Source: Lachnospiraceae bacterium
GTDB lineage: Bacteria > Bacillota > Clostridia > Lachnospirales > Lachnospiraceae
Assembly: GCA_031280955.1 (NCBI GenBank)
Contig: JAITGA010000023.1
Span: forward strand, 62,001-126,000
Direction: 5' to 3'
Length of the DNA: 64,000 nt
Shown here: piece by piece, positions 49,405 through 58,380 of the stretch
Layout of the letters: the number at the start of each line of letters is the position of its first letter
How positions within the stretch are numbered: the first letter of the stretch is position 1
Made by a program: the position numbers and the translations under genes
The notes under the pieces: generated by a model
Databases searched by the model: none
Told to the model about the DNA's origin: nothing
What the model saw: the letters and a program-made list of their open reading frames with translations, nothing else

Positions 49405-50250
49405 TCATTCTTCTGGTTCTATTACAGATTTTGCGCAACGGCGTGCTGGCTTTAGGTGTGAGGCGATTTTCATCTTTAGTAGCTCATCATCGATAGGTTT
49501 GACGAGAAAATCCGCCGCTCCTAAGCGAACTGCTTCGGAAACATGGCTGATTGTTCCCTCATTGGTCATAAAGATAATCGGGGTGTGGGTATGAATCGGC
49601 TTACTTCTAATCAGCGGCACAAGTTCAAAACCGGTCATAATCGGCATCTTATAATCAATCAAGAACAGGTCGGGGTTTATCATTTGCAAAAGCTCCGTCA
49701 GCTTCTCCGGCTTGGGTAGGGTATACACCTGATAATCATCCTTTAAGAGGGAGTAGATTGATTGCAAAACCGCCGGGGTGTCATCTATCACTAAGATCGA
49801 GGCTTCGCTTTGATGTTTGCCGGGATTGATGTGCCGGGCGATAGTTTCTATCAGATATTCGTCTTCAAAAGGTTTCTTGATGTATTCGACTGCGCCAAGA
49901 GCATAGCCTTTATCTATTTTTTCCTTGTCAGAGCTGCCTGACAAGATTATGACAGGGATGTCAGCATAACTGACATTCATTTTGAGTAGTTCCAACACTT
50001 GAAAACCACTGGTGTCAGGCATGATGATATCTAGAATAATAAGGGCAGGGGTGATTTTTTCCAATAAACGATAGAGGGTTGCCGCATCCTGTGCCGGGAA
50101 AATCTCATAATGACTTTGCAGTCTGTTCTTGATAGAAGTCAACTGCATGGGACTATCATCGAGGACTATCACCTTGGGCAAAGATATTCGTCCGAAACTG
50201 CTCTTACCTACACTATCTTTTGTATTCTCTTTTTGATTAGTCTTTTTCAC
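49405..50250 (-). CDS. Double receiver-domain response regulator
   Basis: 281 residues with two receiver domains and no output domain. Domain 1 (about 26-145): VIVLDDSPMQL, LIILDIIMPDTSGF, VIILSGSS and IKKPFEDE. Domain 2 (about 152-270): ILVIDDTPAVL, LFLIDYKMPIMTGF, PIIFMTNEGT and LVKPIDDE. Both Asp acceptors and both Lys residues are present. The start is GTG at 50248-50250, which overlaps the kinase stop, with GGAGG 6 bp upstream. It should receive phosphate from the adjoining kinase's Hpt domain; what it controls is unknown. Confidence 0.9.
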   Translation of the reverse strand: MKKTNQKENTKDSVGKSSFGRISLPKVIVLDDSPMQLTSIKNRLQSHYEIFPAQDAATLYRLLEKITPALIILDIIMPDTSGFQVLELLKMNVSYADIPVIILSGSSDKEKIDKGYALGAVEYIKKPFEDEYLIETIARHINPGKHQSEASILVIDDTPAVLQSIYSLLKDDYQVYTLPKPEKLTELLQMINPDLFLIDYKMPIMTGFELVPLIRSKPIHTHTPIIFMTNEGTISHVSEAVRLGAADFLVKPIDDELLKMKIASHLKPARRCAKSVIEPEE

Positions 50251-53035
50251 CCAGCACCTCCGTTATCTTCGCTACCACTTGCTCGAAGTCCATTGCATCA
50301 ATCACATCTCTTAGCCAAACTGCCAAACCATCATCTTCCGTATAAGAAAACGCCTCTATTTCATCCATGAGTGTATCTATCTCCCTCATCGCATATATCC
50401 CGCACGCATCCCGCAGTCGTTTGAGTGTCACCTCATCTACCCGCTCTTTTTGCGGGCGGGGGTGGCGGTTTTCTATCTCAGAAATCGCTTTTTCGATCGT
50501 ATCGATTAGCTCCGATACCGCCGTTATTAAGGCAGCATTGTTTGCCGCGATATAAGGATAATCACCTTTTTCCGCCGCCAATTCCAGTTCTTTTGCGATA
50601 TCTCCGACAGAATCAGCGAAGATTTCCCGGCACGTCCCCTTGACCCCATGCACACTCACCAGATATGCCGAGAGTTTATCCTCCGTGACTTCCGCCAATA
50701 TCGGCAACACCGCTCGTGTCCCGGCGACGAACTTCCGCAGTACCTTAAGATACGAATTTTGATTGCCGCCAAACCTTGCCAATCCTTTTTCGCTATCTAG
50801 TCCCTCTATCTCGATACGGTCAAACAATTTCCCGTCAGTCTTCTCCCCAACAATCGGCAGCGACAAAGACGCTTTCGCTATAACCTCCGGCGTTTGTTTA
50901 TCCTTGATGTATTGGTGCAAAATAGCGTCAAGTTTGTTGATATTGATGGGTTTGATCAGGTAATCATCAAAGCCGCCGGCTAAGAAGATATCCACCCGTC
51001 CCGACACCGCATCGGCGGTAAGAGCAACGATAGTACCGTCATACCCGAGGTCACGAATATGCCGCACCGCTTCGATACCATCCATGTCCGGCATCATATA
51101 GTCCATCAAAATGATATCATAAATATTGCCGTTTGCAATCAACTCTATTGCTTCACTACCGCTGGCGGCGGTATCAACGTTGATTTGATAGACGGACAAA
51201 AGCCCGCTTACCACGAAAATATTCATTTCGATGTCATCGACAATCAGCACCTTGCCGTAAGGCATCGGGTCGTGAATAATACGTGTTCGCTTCCTTATAA
51301 CAATGCCGCGGCAGTCTTTTTCCATCTCCCGCGCTGTAGTCTTGCCAACCACCTCATCGCCGGGACGACCCTGCGGCAAGCGCACTGTCACCGTCGTTCC
51401 TACTCCTTTGGTACTATCGACCGTAATCGTCCCCGCCATCAGTTTAATCAGCTTTTGGGTAATGTTCATCCCCAGTCCTGTTCCCTCAGTCGTGCGGTTG
51501 GCTTTCATGTCAAAGCGAGTATATTCATCGAAAAGTGATGCTGTCTGCTCCTTGGTCATGCCGATACCGGTATCACTGATGGTATACGTAATCTCGACCA
51601 TCGGCTGGGAAAAGTCATTGGTTTCATCCCCTGTGGCAGGTGAATTTATAGTGTTGGGGATGTCTTTTTGGGTAATGACAAACTCGATTTTGCCTTCCTT
51701 GGTATATTTGAAAGCATTGGACAAAAGATTGTTGATGATTTGTTTGATGCGCAAATCATCACCATGAAGGGTGGCAGGAATGTTTTCATCTACAGATAAT
51801 TCAAAGCGGATTTTGTCCTGTTTTTGCGAAAAACGAATCTGATTACTTGCCGCTACCTCGCTAATCATCGCCACAACATCATAGTTTTGTGGGAGTGTCT
51901 CCAGCTTTCCCGCTTCGATTTTGGACATGTCGAGAAGGTCATTGATGATACCCAACAACAAATCGCCGGAACTGTATATCATATTGAAGGCTTTTTGGTG
52001 GTCATCGCTTAGCGTGTCATCACTTAAGTAAATATCTGTCACTCCAAGAATGACATTCATCGGGGTGCGAATCTCATGACTCATAAGTGCCAGAAAATCA
52101 CTTTTGGCTTTGCTCGCCATCAAAGCGGCATCTGTCTTTCGTGCCTCTTCTTCCAGCTGTGCCTTTGCCTCTGACTCTACCCGGGCTTTGTCCAGTTCAA
52201 TTTCATGTGCCGCCCGCTCCGCTTCTAACATGCCTGTCATATATTCCGACAATCTGACGGCACTGTCATTTACCGAATCTTTCATTTTGCCGAAATCACC
52301 ACGGTATTTCCCTTTTACCCGCACTGAAAAATCACCTGCGGCTATTCCTTGGAGAACTATCATAGATTCTTTGATTGGTATAGAGATTCCCCTGATTATC
52401 AGGAAAGCAATGAGTGATATCGCTATAAGGGTCACAAAGATGAGGATTATCTGGATCGTAATCAGCAAATGGGTCATTCTTGCATTGTCGAGGTTCACCT
52501 TGGCTGCCAAAGCGGCATTGTAGGCGACCAAGCCGGACAAAAGATTTTCAACTTGTACCGATATATCAATCAATGTCACGGTGTATGTCTGAATCATCAA
52601 GCGGTTTTGGTGGTCGGGGATATCATCAATCACCACATCCATCAACACCCGCGCCAACGGCAGGAGTTCCTCGTCGATTATCAAATTGATTTGCTCATGA
52701 TATGTCACCAAGACTTCATCGTCGGCGTTTGCTCTGCTCTTATTCATCAGCTCGCCAAAAATCAGATAACTGTCTTCAAACTGGGAACGGCTTTCCATTG
52801 CTCCCTGTTTGTCATTATAGAGGCTGTTGATCAGTACTTCCCGGTTGGTAACGGTCATTTGCCGATAAGCAGAGACGATGCCGTGGATATCTTCGAGACC
52901 GCGGATGCGCTGTTCATAGAGCATGTTGCCGGAAGCTTCGAGGTAGCGCATCCCGCTAATGCCAAGCCCACCCACCGCTATCGTAATGGCAAGGGTGATG
53001 GCAAAACCGATTATAAGTTTGGAGGTGACTTTCAT
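50237..53035 (-). CDS. Hybrid sensor histidine kinase with receiver and Hpt domains
   Basis: 932 residues. Membrane helices lie near residues 7-28 and 190-212, with a four-helix-bundle extracellular sensor between them. HAMP follows (ISIPIKESMIVLQGIAAGDF). HisKA has FLALMSHEIRTPMNVILG; HATPase has NNLLSNAFKYTKEG, YTISDTGIGM and GTGLGMNIT. The receiver has VLIVDDIEMNI and IILMDYMMPDMDG. The C-terminal Hpt domain has SVHGVKGTCREI. This is a full internal phosphorelay (His-Asp-His). ATG at 53033-53035 with GAGGAAA. It overlaps the double-receiver gene, a likely partner. The sensed signal is not predictable. Confidence 0.93.
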   Translation of the reverse strand: MKVTSKLIIGFAITLAITIAVGGLGISGMRYLEASGNMLYEQRIRGLEDIHGIVSAYRQMTVTNREVLINSLYNDKQGAMESRSQFEDSYLIFGELMNKSRANADDEVLVTYHEQINLIIDEELLPLARVLMDVVIDDIPDHQNRLMIQTYTVTLIDISVQVENLLSGLVAYNAALAAKVNLDNARMTHLLITIQIILIFVTLIAISLIAFLIIRGISIPIKESMIVLQGIAAGDFSVRVKGKYRGDFGKMKDSVNDSAVRLSEYMTGMLEAERAAHEIELDKARVESEAKAQLEEEARKTDAALMASKAKSDFLALMSHEIRTPMNVILGVTDIYLSDDTLSDDHQKAFNMIYSSGDLLLGIINDLLDMSKIEAGKLETLPQNYDVVAMISEVAASNQIRFSQKQDKIRFELSVDENIPATLHGDDLRIKQIINNLLSNAFKYTKEGKIEFVITQKDIPNTINSPATGDETNDFSQPMVEITYTISDTGIGMTKEQTASLFDEYTRFDMKANRTTEGTGLGMNITQKLIKLMAGTITVDSTKGVGTTVTVRLPQGRPGDEVVGKTTAREMEKDCRGIVIRKRTRIIHDPMPYGKVLIVDDIEMNIFVVSGLLSVYQINVDTAASGSEAIELIANGNIYDIILMDYMMPDMDGIEAVRHIRDLGYDGTIVALTADAVSGRVDIFLAGGFDDYLIKPININKLDAILHQYIKDKQTPEVIAKASLSLPIVGEKTDGKLFDRIEIEGLDSEKGLARFGGNQNSYLKVLRKFVAGTRAVLPILAEVTEDKLSAYLVSVHGVKGTCREIFADSVGDIAKELELAAEKGDYPYIAANNAALITAVSELIDTIEKAISEIENRHPRPQKERVDEVTLKRLRDACGIYAMREIDTLMDEIEAFSYTEDDGLAVWLRDVIDAMDFEQVVAKITEVLGEKD

Positions 53036-53048
53036 TGGGTTTCCTCTG

Positions 53049-53270
53049 GGGAATGTGGATTGCTTCGGCGTTTTACGCCTCGCAATGACTGCACACGGAT
53101 TTTGCTTTCTCCTGTAGATTGCGGGTCAAGCCCGCAATGACGGCACACGGACTTTGCTTCCTCTCCCCCTGTGGATTGCGGGTCAAGCCCGCAATGACGG
53201 CACACGGACTTTGCTTTGCAAAGTCCTTAGTGCTGAAGAATGACGAAAGGTGTGTCATTCTTCTGGTTCT
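53049..53270. repeat. Dispersed repeat mosaic upstream of the hybrid kinase gene
   Basis: Contains a GGATTGCTTCGGCGTTTTACGCC-TCGCAATGAC module. It also has two copies of ATTGCGGG-TCAAG-CCCGCAAT (about 53117 and 53175). The palindrome GGACTTTGC-TTT-GCAAAGTCC is at 53206-53226, a third paired variant of the GAACTTTGC form, and a GAAGAATGAC hairpin follows. Confidence 0.8.
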
Positions 53271-53299
53271 GGTGAAGGTTTTCATTCATCTGACGAGGG

Positions 53300-54466
53300 T
53301 TATTCTATCCCTCCAAAGTCAAACTCCTGAAAAGGGCTGTCAGGATGGAAGAGCAAATAACCCAAGGCATCAAATATTTCATGGGAAGTTTCACCGTAGG
53401 AAAGGGCACGACCAACCACATATGCGACGGTATACTCGCGCCAGTCCTTGTATGTCTCGGCGATATGGCGAGCAGCTTCCTCAATGTATTCCCATGCTTC
53501 TTCTTCCTCCAGATAACCTGCCACCACACTATACCGAGCAGCGGCGGCCACTCTGCCGTAATCTACTGCTGCAAGTGTCTGTAATCCCAAAATTTCTGCT
53601 TCCGTATACATAAAATAAGCTGTCAAAAACTCACTGACTTCAATATAGGCATCAAGAAAACGGTTTATTCTTTCTGCAAAGAGCTGGTATGTAAAGTGCT
53701 TTAGAAGATCATCATATTCAAAAGCAGCATAAAAATCTTCATAAGCTGTACCCTCAGCCTCCTCTAGTATCTGCATCACCCAAGTAAGAAATGTCAAGCG
53801 GTTTTCTTCTATCCATTTTTCAAGTATGGCAAACTGATCTTCAAGTCCTGCTTCAACCCCACCTAAAAGTCCATAACCTATGGCATTACGATGGGATAAA
53901 CTACCAACTTTTACCAAGGTATTAAAGACATCATCGGCTACCTTTGTTTGTCCTAACTCCTCAGACAAAAGATAAAGATGGTTAAGAGCCGACTCACGGT
54001 CATTTATGTTCCATTCTTCTTCTAATATCCTCACGACTATTTCATCTGACACCATTAACGGTATAATCCGTGGTGATTCAGCGCGTCCGGCAGGGTAAAA
54101 CGCGCCATACACCAGGTAGTGTTCCCGCTCTGATGATAAGGCATTGGCGGCTTCAAAATCCTGTAGTTGTTCTGATGTGAGAGCTTGTATAATTGGGGAA
54201 ACTTCAAAAAATGATTCCCAGATGGCTAATAGCTCTTCGTCGGTTGCATTTCGTCTATAGGTATTGCTTATGCCATGATCGTTTTGACTGTCTTGGTTGG
54301 TGTTTTGGTTGGTGTCTTGGTTGGTGTTTTGGTTGGTGTTATCTTCTTCTTTTTGGTTGGTGGTGATATCGGTGGTGGTGTCAGGAGGAATTTCCTCCAC
54401 GGCTTTACATTGACTAAAGATTGTCACCATGATTATCACAGTTAGTATTGCTGTTAGTTTTTTCAT
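53300..54466 (-). CDS. DUF1266-like protein with lipoprotein-type N-terminus
   Basis: 388 residues. The N-terminus is a signal of lipoprotein type, KKLTAILTVIIMVTIFSQCK; the FSQC lipobox is not canonical, so lipidation is only likely. A polar linker with TNQNTNQDTNQNTNQ repeats follows (residues about 37-65). The C-terminal half has YSVVAGYLEEEEAWEYIEEA, AARHIAETYKDWREYTVAYV and VGRALSYGE. This resembles the DUF1266 domain, whose function is unknown. The ATG at 54464-54466 has GGGGGGAG 4 bp upstream. An upstream frame through dispersed repeats is not coding. Confidence 0.75.
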   Translation of the reverse strand: MKKLTAILTVIIMVTIFSQCKAVEEIPPDTTTDITTNQKEEDNTNQNTNQDTNQNTNQDSQNDHGISNTYRRNATDEELLAIWESFFEVSPIIQALTSEQLQDFEAANALSSEREHYLVYGAFYPAGRAESPRIIPLMVSDEIVVRILEEEWNINDRESALNHLYLLSEELGQTKVADDVFNTLVKVGSLSHRNAIGYGLLGGVEAGLEDQFAILEKWIEENRLTFLTWVMQILEEAEGTAYEDFYAAFEYDDLLKHFTYQLFAERINRFLDAYIEVSEFLTAYFMYTEAEILGLQTLAAVDYGRVAAAARYSVVAGYLEEEEAWEYIEEAARHIAETYKDWREYTVAYVVGRALSYGETSHEIFDALGYLLFHPDSPFQEFDFGGIE

Positions 54467-54477
54467 GTTTCTCCCCC

Positions 54478-54720
54478 CTATGGATTGCCGAGATTGCGGG
54501 TCAGGCCCGCAATGACGGCACACGAGTTTTGCTTCCTCTCCCCCTGTGGATTGCGGGTCAGGTCCGCAATGACGGCACATGGATTTTGCTTTTTCTCCCT
54601 CTGTGGATTGCCGAGATTGCGGGTCAGGCCCGCAATGACGGCACACGAGTTTTGCTTTCTCTCCCTCTGTGGATTGCTTCGTCGCTTCGCTCCTCGCAAT
54701 GCCTGCACACGGATTTTGCT
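54478..54720. repeat. Tandem array of dispersed repeat modules
   Basis: Three copies of ATTGCGGG-TCAGG-CCCGCAATGAC (one with TCCGCAAT) alternate with CACACGAGTTTTGCTT-type and CTCTCCC(C/T)CTGTGGATTG segments at about 54490-54660. It closes with GGATTGCTTCGTCGCTTCGCTCCTCGCAATG. It is directly upstream of the DUF1266-like gene. Confidence 0.8.
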
Positions 54721-54748
54721 TCCTCTTCCCCCTAATGAAAACTTGCAA

Positions 54749-55202
54749 TGCCTAAATAAATATGATAGTATAAACGTGAGAATTTAAGTGAACAGTGTGT
54801 ACCACCTGATGGGGCTGCCACCCCACCAGGCAAGGTTGGTAGGTCAGATACCACACAATACAGATTGCTCTGCGATACACAAGCTAAGTATAATGCAGTT
54901 ACCCTGCATTTACAAGGTCGATATGTCAATGAGCTTCTGAAACTTCGCAAAAGCGAGGTGGTTGGTGTGGTTTGATACACCTCCTCCTCGCTTCTTAGAT
55001 TCTCGCTGAAGTCCAAGGGCGGCTTTGCCGCCTCTTGGATAACAGTGAGTATCGTGTTTAAACCAAACAGCTCAAGTCACAAAATAAGATTTGGGTTTTT
55101 CGCCATCGTCTTTTAATTTTCTTCAAATAATTGTCATTATTAGTGTTTTTTTCATAATATTGATAATTTTTGTTAATTATTTTCGATTTTTTATTCATTT
55201 TC
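54749..55202. other. Unassigned region with strong local pairing
   Basis: About 450 bp without a supported gene. A minus-strand frame of 94 codons (54732-55016) has no ribosome site and no recognised motif. Pairing is striking: CCTGATGGGG...CCCCACCAGG (54806-54831), CTTCGCAAAAGCGAGG-type pairs near 54945-54960, and CCAAGGGCGGC-TTT-GCCGCCTCTTGG (55012-55038). It could be a remnant of a mobile element or an RNA gene; neither was recognised. From 55,080 the sequence turns very AT-rich. Confidence 0.4.
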
Positions 55203-55231
55203 TTGCATTATAGGGAAAAATAGTGTACACT
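55203..55231 (+). promoter_or_regulatory. Promoter of the 55341 gene
   Basis: TTGCAT (55203-55208), 17-bp spacer, TACACT (55226-55231). The expected leader is about 100 nt. Confidence 0.55.
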
Positions 55232-55340
55232 TTAGTCACACTTTGAGCTTATTTTGTGTATGTTTTACATAAATACTTGCTTTTTTTGAAAATTTATGTA
55301 TTATTATAAGTGATTGGTTTCTTGTTGTTGGAGATTCACA

Positions 55341-55943
55341 ATGGATTTGGCTCTCAATTTGCCGCAGGGTAAAAATGACGAAAAAAATAGCGAAGCTGAT
55401 TCTTTGTGGTCTTTATTTAGCGAAACCGAAGACCCTCTTTCCGTGCGGCTTCGTTTGGCGAGGGTTTCGACCCTGCCCGGATTCAAGGATATTGAGGAAG
55501 ACGGTGTTACCACGACCCGGATTCCTTTCACGGGCGACTCAATAACGATAAACCCTAACTCCGACGAGGAATACGAGCTTATCATAGATATTGACGGGGC
55601 AACCGTGAACTGGGGTTATACCACTTTTGAAATCGAAAGTGCCAGCATGGATCCCGCCTTGCCGCTTCTCAACAAGCAAATATGCGTTACCTCTATCATC
55701 TTGAACGGCAAGCATCAACTCAATTTTAAGGAATGTGATTCCCTAAAGATGACTAACGACCTCTACAATGACATCGTCAACATTGAATTATGGAACGCAT
55801 GGCATTTACCGCACCAGACCCGCCTTCTTGGTCTCAATACTGCGTTTGCCAAACCGACGATGGACAATTACTTCACTTTCCCGATGGCAGTCCGTAGGAT
55901 TGCTCTGCGTTTTCTGGTACATGATATCGTAGACTCTGTGTAA
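55341..55943 (+). CDS. Unidentified 200-residue protein
   Basis: 200 residues from the ATG at 55341, with GGAGA 6 bp upstream. There is no signal peptide or membrane segment. After an acidic helix (KNDEKNSEADSLWSLFSETE) the protein looks beta-rich: DSITINPNSDEEYELIIDID, GATVNWGYTTFEIESASMDP, then QICVTSIILNGKHQLNFKEC and NIELWNAWHLP. The pattern recalls a carbohydrate-binding beta-sandwich, but no family was recognised. It stands alone, between a pairing-rich spacer and a 114-bp tandem repeat. Confidence 0.7.
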   Translation: MDLALNLPQGKNDEKNSEADSLWSLFSETEDPLSVRLRLARVSTLPGFKDIEEDGVTTTRIPFTGDSITINPNSDEEYELIIDIDGATVNWGYTTFEIESASMDPALPLLNKQICVTSIILNGKHQLNFKECDSLKMTNDLYNDIVNIELWNAWHLPHQTRLLGLNTAFAKPTMDNYFTFPMAVRRIALRFLVHDIVDSV

Positions 55944-56250
55944 TTCTCGAATAGATGGATTGCTTCGGCGTATAAAACCGCCTCGCAATGACGAAACCGT
56001 GATACTTCATCATCAAACTAAACTGTAATGAATGATTCTCTAAATTACTCTGAATGATTCTCTAATAAATGGATTGCTTCGGCGTATAAAACCGCCTCGC
56101 AATGACGAAACCGTGGTATTTCTTCATCAAACTAAACTGTAATGAATGATTCTCTAAATTACTCTGAATGATTCTCTAACAAATGGATTGCTTCGGCGTA
56201 TAAAACCGCCTCGCAATGACGAAACCGTGGTATTTCTTCATAAGCTTGGA
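55944..56250. repeat. 114-bp tandem repeat, about 2.6 copies
   Basis: The segment GGATTGCTTCGGCGTATAAA starts at 55957, 56071 and 56185, exactly 114 bp apart. Each unit contains the dispersed module with its TCGCAATGACG arm plus a unique filler (CATCAAACTAAACTGTAATG). Copies are nearly identical, so the amplification is recent. The unit is too long and without spacers to be CRISPR. Confidence 0.9.
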
Positions 56251-56305
56251 CTGTAACGAATCCCTAAACAATCCCTACCAACAATCCCTAAGCAATAAAT
56301 AAATG

Positions 56306-56334
56306 TTTACACTATCACCAGATGACAGTATAAT
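56306..56334 (+). promoter_or_regulatory. Promoter of the cation efflux gene, with leader hairpin
   Basis: TTTACA (56306-56311), 17-bp spacer, perfect TATAAT (56329-56334). In the leader, AGAGCAA-TTAG-TTGCTCT (56346-56363) forms a 7-bp hairpin close to the start site. Confidence 0.75.
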
Positions 56335-56401
56335 TGGGGTATCGGAGAGCAATTAGTTGCTCTGCAATAAATAGCTCTATTATTACCAAACGGAGAAAAC
56401 A

Positions 56402-57310
56402 ATGAAAAATAAAGAACCCCGCCCTGAACGTAGCAACGAGGCAATCGCAATGCGGGTATCCATTCATTCGATATTTATCAATCTCTTCTTGTCATTTATT
56501 AAGATGATGGCAGGTATATTCGGTAATTCAACGGCGATGTTGGCTGATGCAGCTCACTCTTTGTCCGATGTTATCACTACCTTTGTGGTGATGATTGGGG
56601 TCAAATTGGCAAACAAGACTGCCGATGATGACCATCCTTATGGTCATGAACGCTTCGAGTGTGTCGCGGCGATAATCCTCTCGATGGTACTCCTCTTCAC
56701 CGGTGGCGGCATCGGTTGGCTGGGAATACAAAGAATTTTCGCATGGGAAGAGGGTAATCTGGCTGCTCCGGGCGTGATTGCCTTGGTGGCAGCGGGTGTA
56801 ACCATCGTCGGCAAGGAGTCGATGTATTGGTATAAACGAGCGGCGGCGAAGAAAATCAACTCCGGGGCACTGATGGCTGATGCCTGGCACCATCGCTCCG
56901 ATGCCCTCTCTTCAGTCGGGAGCTTCATCGGTATCTTCGGTGCTAGAATAGGTTTTCCCATCCTCGACCCTATCGCCGCAATCGTCATCTGCCTCTTTAT
57001 CCTCAAAGTCGCCTTTGATATCTTCCGTGATGCAATCGGCAAAATGACTGACAAAGCCTGTGATGAGGAAACAGAAAAGCAAATCCGTGATATTATTCTC
57101 GCTCAGGAAGCGGTACTTGGTATCGACCTCTTCAAATCAAGACAGTTCGGCGACCGCATCTATGTGGATGTGGAAATCAGGGTGGACGCTTCGAAATCGA
57201 TCAATTGCGGTCATGAAATATCACATACCGTCCATGATGCGGTAGAAACAGGCTTTACAAAAGTGAAGCACTGCTCCATCCACATCAATCCTTTTGTTGT
57301 AGAGCAATAA
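56402..57310 (+). CDS. Cation diffusion facilitator (CDF) transporter
   Basis: 302 residues. Six transmembrane helices fit residues 20-215. Metal-site motifs are in helices 2 and 5: LADAAHSLSDVITT (H-x3-D) and ADAWHHRSDALSSVG (H-x3-D). The DDDHPYGHERFE loop follows helix 2. The C-terminal cytoplasmic domain (DIILAQEAVLGIDLFKSRQF, GDRIYVDVEIRV) is complete. The family exports Zn, Mn, Fe or Co by proton exchange; the metal here cannot be fixed by eye. ATG with GGAG upstream. Its stop abuts the convergent nucleoside hydrolase stop without any gap. Confidence 0.92.
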   Translation: MKNKEPRPERSNEAIAMRVSIHSIFINLFLSFIKMMAGIFGNSTAMLADAAHSLSDVITTFVVMIGVKLANKTADDDHPYGHERFECVAAIILSMVLLFTGGGIGWLGIQRIFAWEEGNLAAPGVIALVAAGVTIVGKESMYWYKRAAAKKINSGALMADAWHHRSDALSSVGSFIGIFGARIGFPILDPIAAIVICLFILKVAFDIFRDAIGKMTDKACDEETEKQIRDIILAQEAVLGIDLFKSRQFGDRIYVDVEIRVDASKSINCGHEISHTVHDAVETGFTKVKHCSIHINPFVVEQ

Positions 57311-58360
57311 TCATGCCGTCAAAGTACGGAACAAATCCGCAAAAAGAGCGTCACGGTTAATATGATAAACATAGCGAATGGGGTGACGGGTACGGCTAAA
57401 AGCGTAGTAGTGGTCATACTCGGGAATCGGACTGGGGGTAAAGCGTTCCTGCATGAAATGCTCATCGAGTAACCAGGCAACGGCGGTGACATCCCAAATA
57501 GTACGAGTCCATGTCGGCAATCCCCCATCTTCAAGAGCTTGGGTCGTCGTGACATCGACGAGATAATCACAAAGGGCATTTTTGCCACGAAGCCAGTACT
57601 CTAGCTCAGGGCCGCTGGTGGTAAACGCCGACACCACCCCCATGCACGGAAGCTGAACGAGGGGAACACGACTGCCGAAGATTATCCGAGCGGCGGCAAC
57701 ATCCTGTGAGAGATTGAACTCTGCATTCTGATACCAGTCATGAGCATTTCCCCCTAGCCACACGACCACTATTTTGTCCTTTATCCCCGGATCAAGCAAG
57801 AGCGCCGATGCTACATTGGTGATTGCGCCGATGGCAACCACATACAATTGATTCTCGCTACTATAACCTTGGGCAAGTCTGACGAGATTTTCAGCGGCGG
57901 CAGATCTTACCGGTTCGGTTTCTGATGGCAAAAATGCCCCTGACCCTTGATAAGTAATCGCTTTCAGGTCATCACGCCCCATTAGTTCGAGAACTTTGTG
58001 GATTTCCAGATAGCTTTTCTCCACCCCCTCCTGTGGAGACCGGGAGCGTTGGTTGACGAAAGGAGCGGCATGAATGGCTTTTAAGTTTAGTCGCCTTTCT
58101 TTCTTGATTAAATAGGCAAGGGCAAACTGATCATCTATTTCATTGTAAGTATCGCTATCAAGCACAACATCGACTTTTCCCTGCGGCTTTGCAAGCCGGG
58201 AGATGAGTTTGACCCAGTCGTCAGTCTCGCTGGCGGCGTTACTATAATTGTAAGTCCCACCGAAAGCAACCTCACTACTGATGGTTTCACTATTGGCAAC
58301 TTCAATTTCTGCCGTGACCGCTTGATTGGGGTCAGTTCTTTCATTTTCACTCTTTTTCAT
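57311..58360 (-). CDS. Nucleoside hydrolase (IunH family)
   Basis: 349 residues. The Ca-binding N-terminal motif is DVVLDSDTYNEIDDQFALAY, close to the classic DxDxxxDD form with Thr-Tyr-Asn in place of Pro-Gly-x. NVASALLLDPGIKDKIVVVW then LGGNAHDWYQNAEFNLSQD matches the middle motif. TIWDVTAVAWLL contains the later catalytic region. It would split nucleosides to base and ribose. Residues 1-50 form a polar extension. The ATG at 58358-58360 has AAGGAG 5 bp upstream; the TTG at 58384 would put that site inside the gene. It is co-directional with thrS, 20 bp away. Confidence 0.85.
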   Translation of the reverse strand: MKKSENERTDPNQAVTAEIEVANSETISSEVAFGGTYNYSNAASETDDWVKLISRLAKPQGKVDVVLDSDTYNEIDDQFALAYLIKKERRLNLKAIHAAPFVNQRSRSPQEGVEKSYLEIHKVLELMGRDDLKAITYQGSGAFLPSETEPVRSAAAENLVRLAQGYSSENQLYVVAIGAITNVASALLLDPGIKDKIVVVWLGGNAHDWYQNAEFNLSQDVAAARIIFGSRVPLVQLPCMGVVSAFTTSGPELEYWLRGKNALCDYLVDVTTTQALEDGGLPTWTRTIWDVTAVAWLLDEHFMQERFTPSPIPEYDHYYAFSRTRHPIRYVYHINRDALFADLFRTLTA

Positions 58361-58380
58361 CGGCTTCTCCTTTTCACCGC

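Noticed and set aside
54467-54748. N-terminal extension of the DUF1266-like protein (repeated Cys/Ala/Arg-rich peptide)
   Set aside because: It is translated dispersed repeat; the signal peptide and the GGGGGGAG site mark the true start at 54466.
54732-55016. 94-codon minus-strand frame as a transposase remnant
   Set aside because: No transposase motif could be seen in any frame, and the sequence is dominated by hairpins.
55944-56250. Possible CRISPR array
   Set aside because: The unit is 114 bp, fully tandem with no unique spacers, and no cas genes are present; the ATTGCGGG repeats elsewhere are also irregularly spaced.
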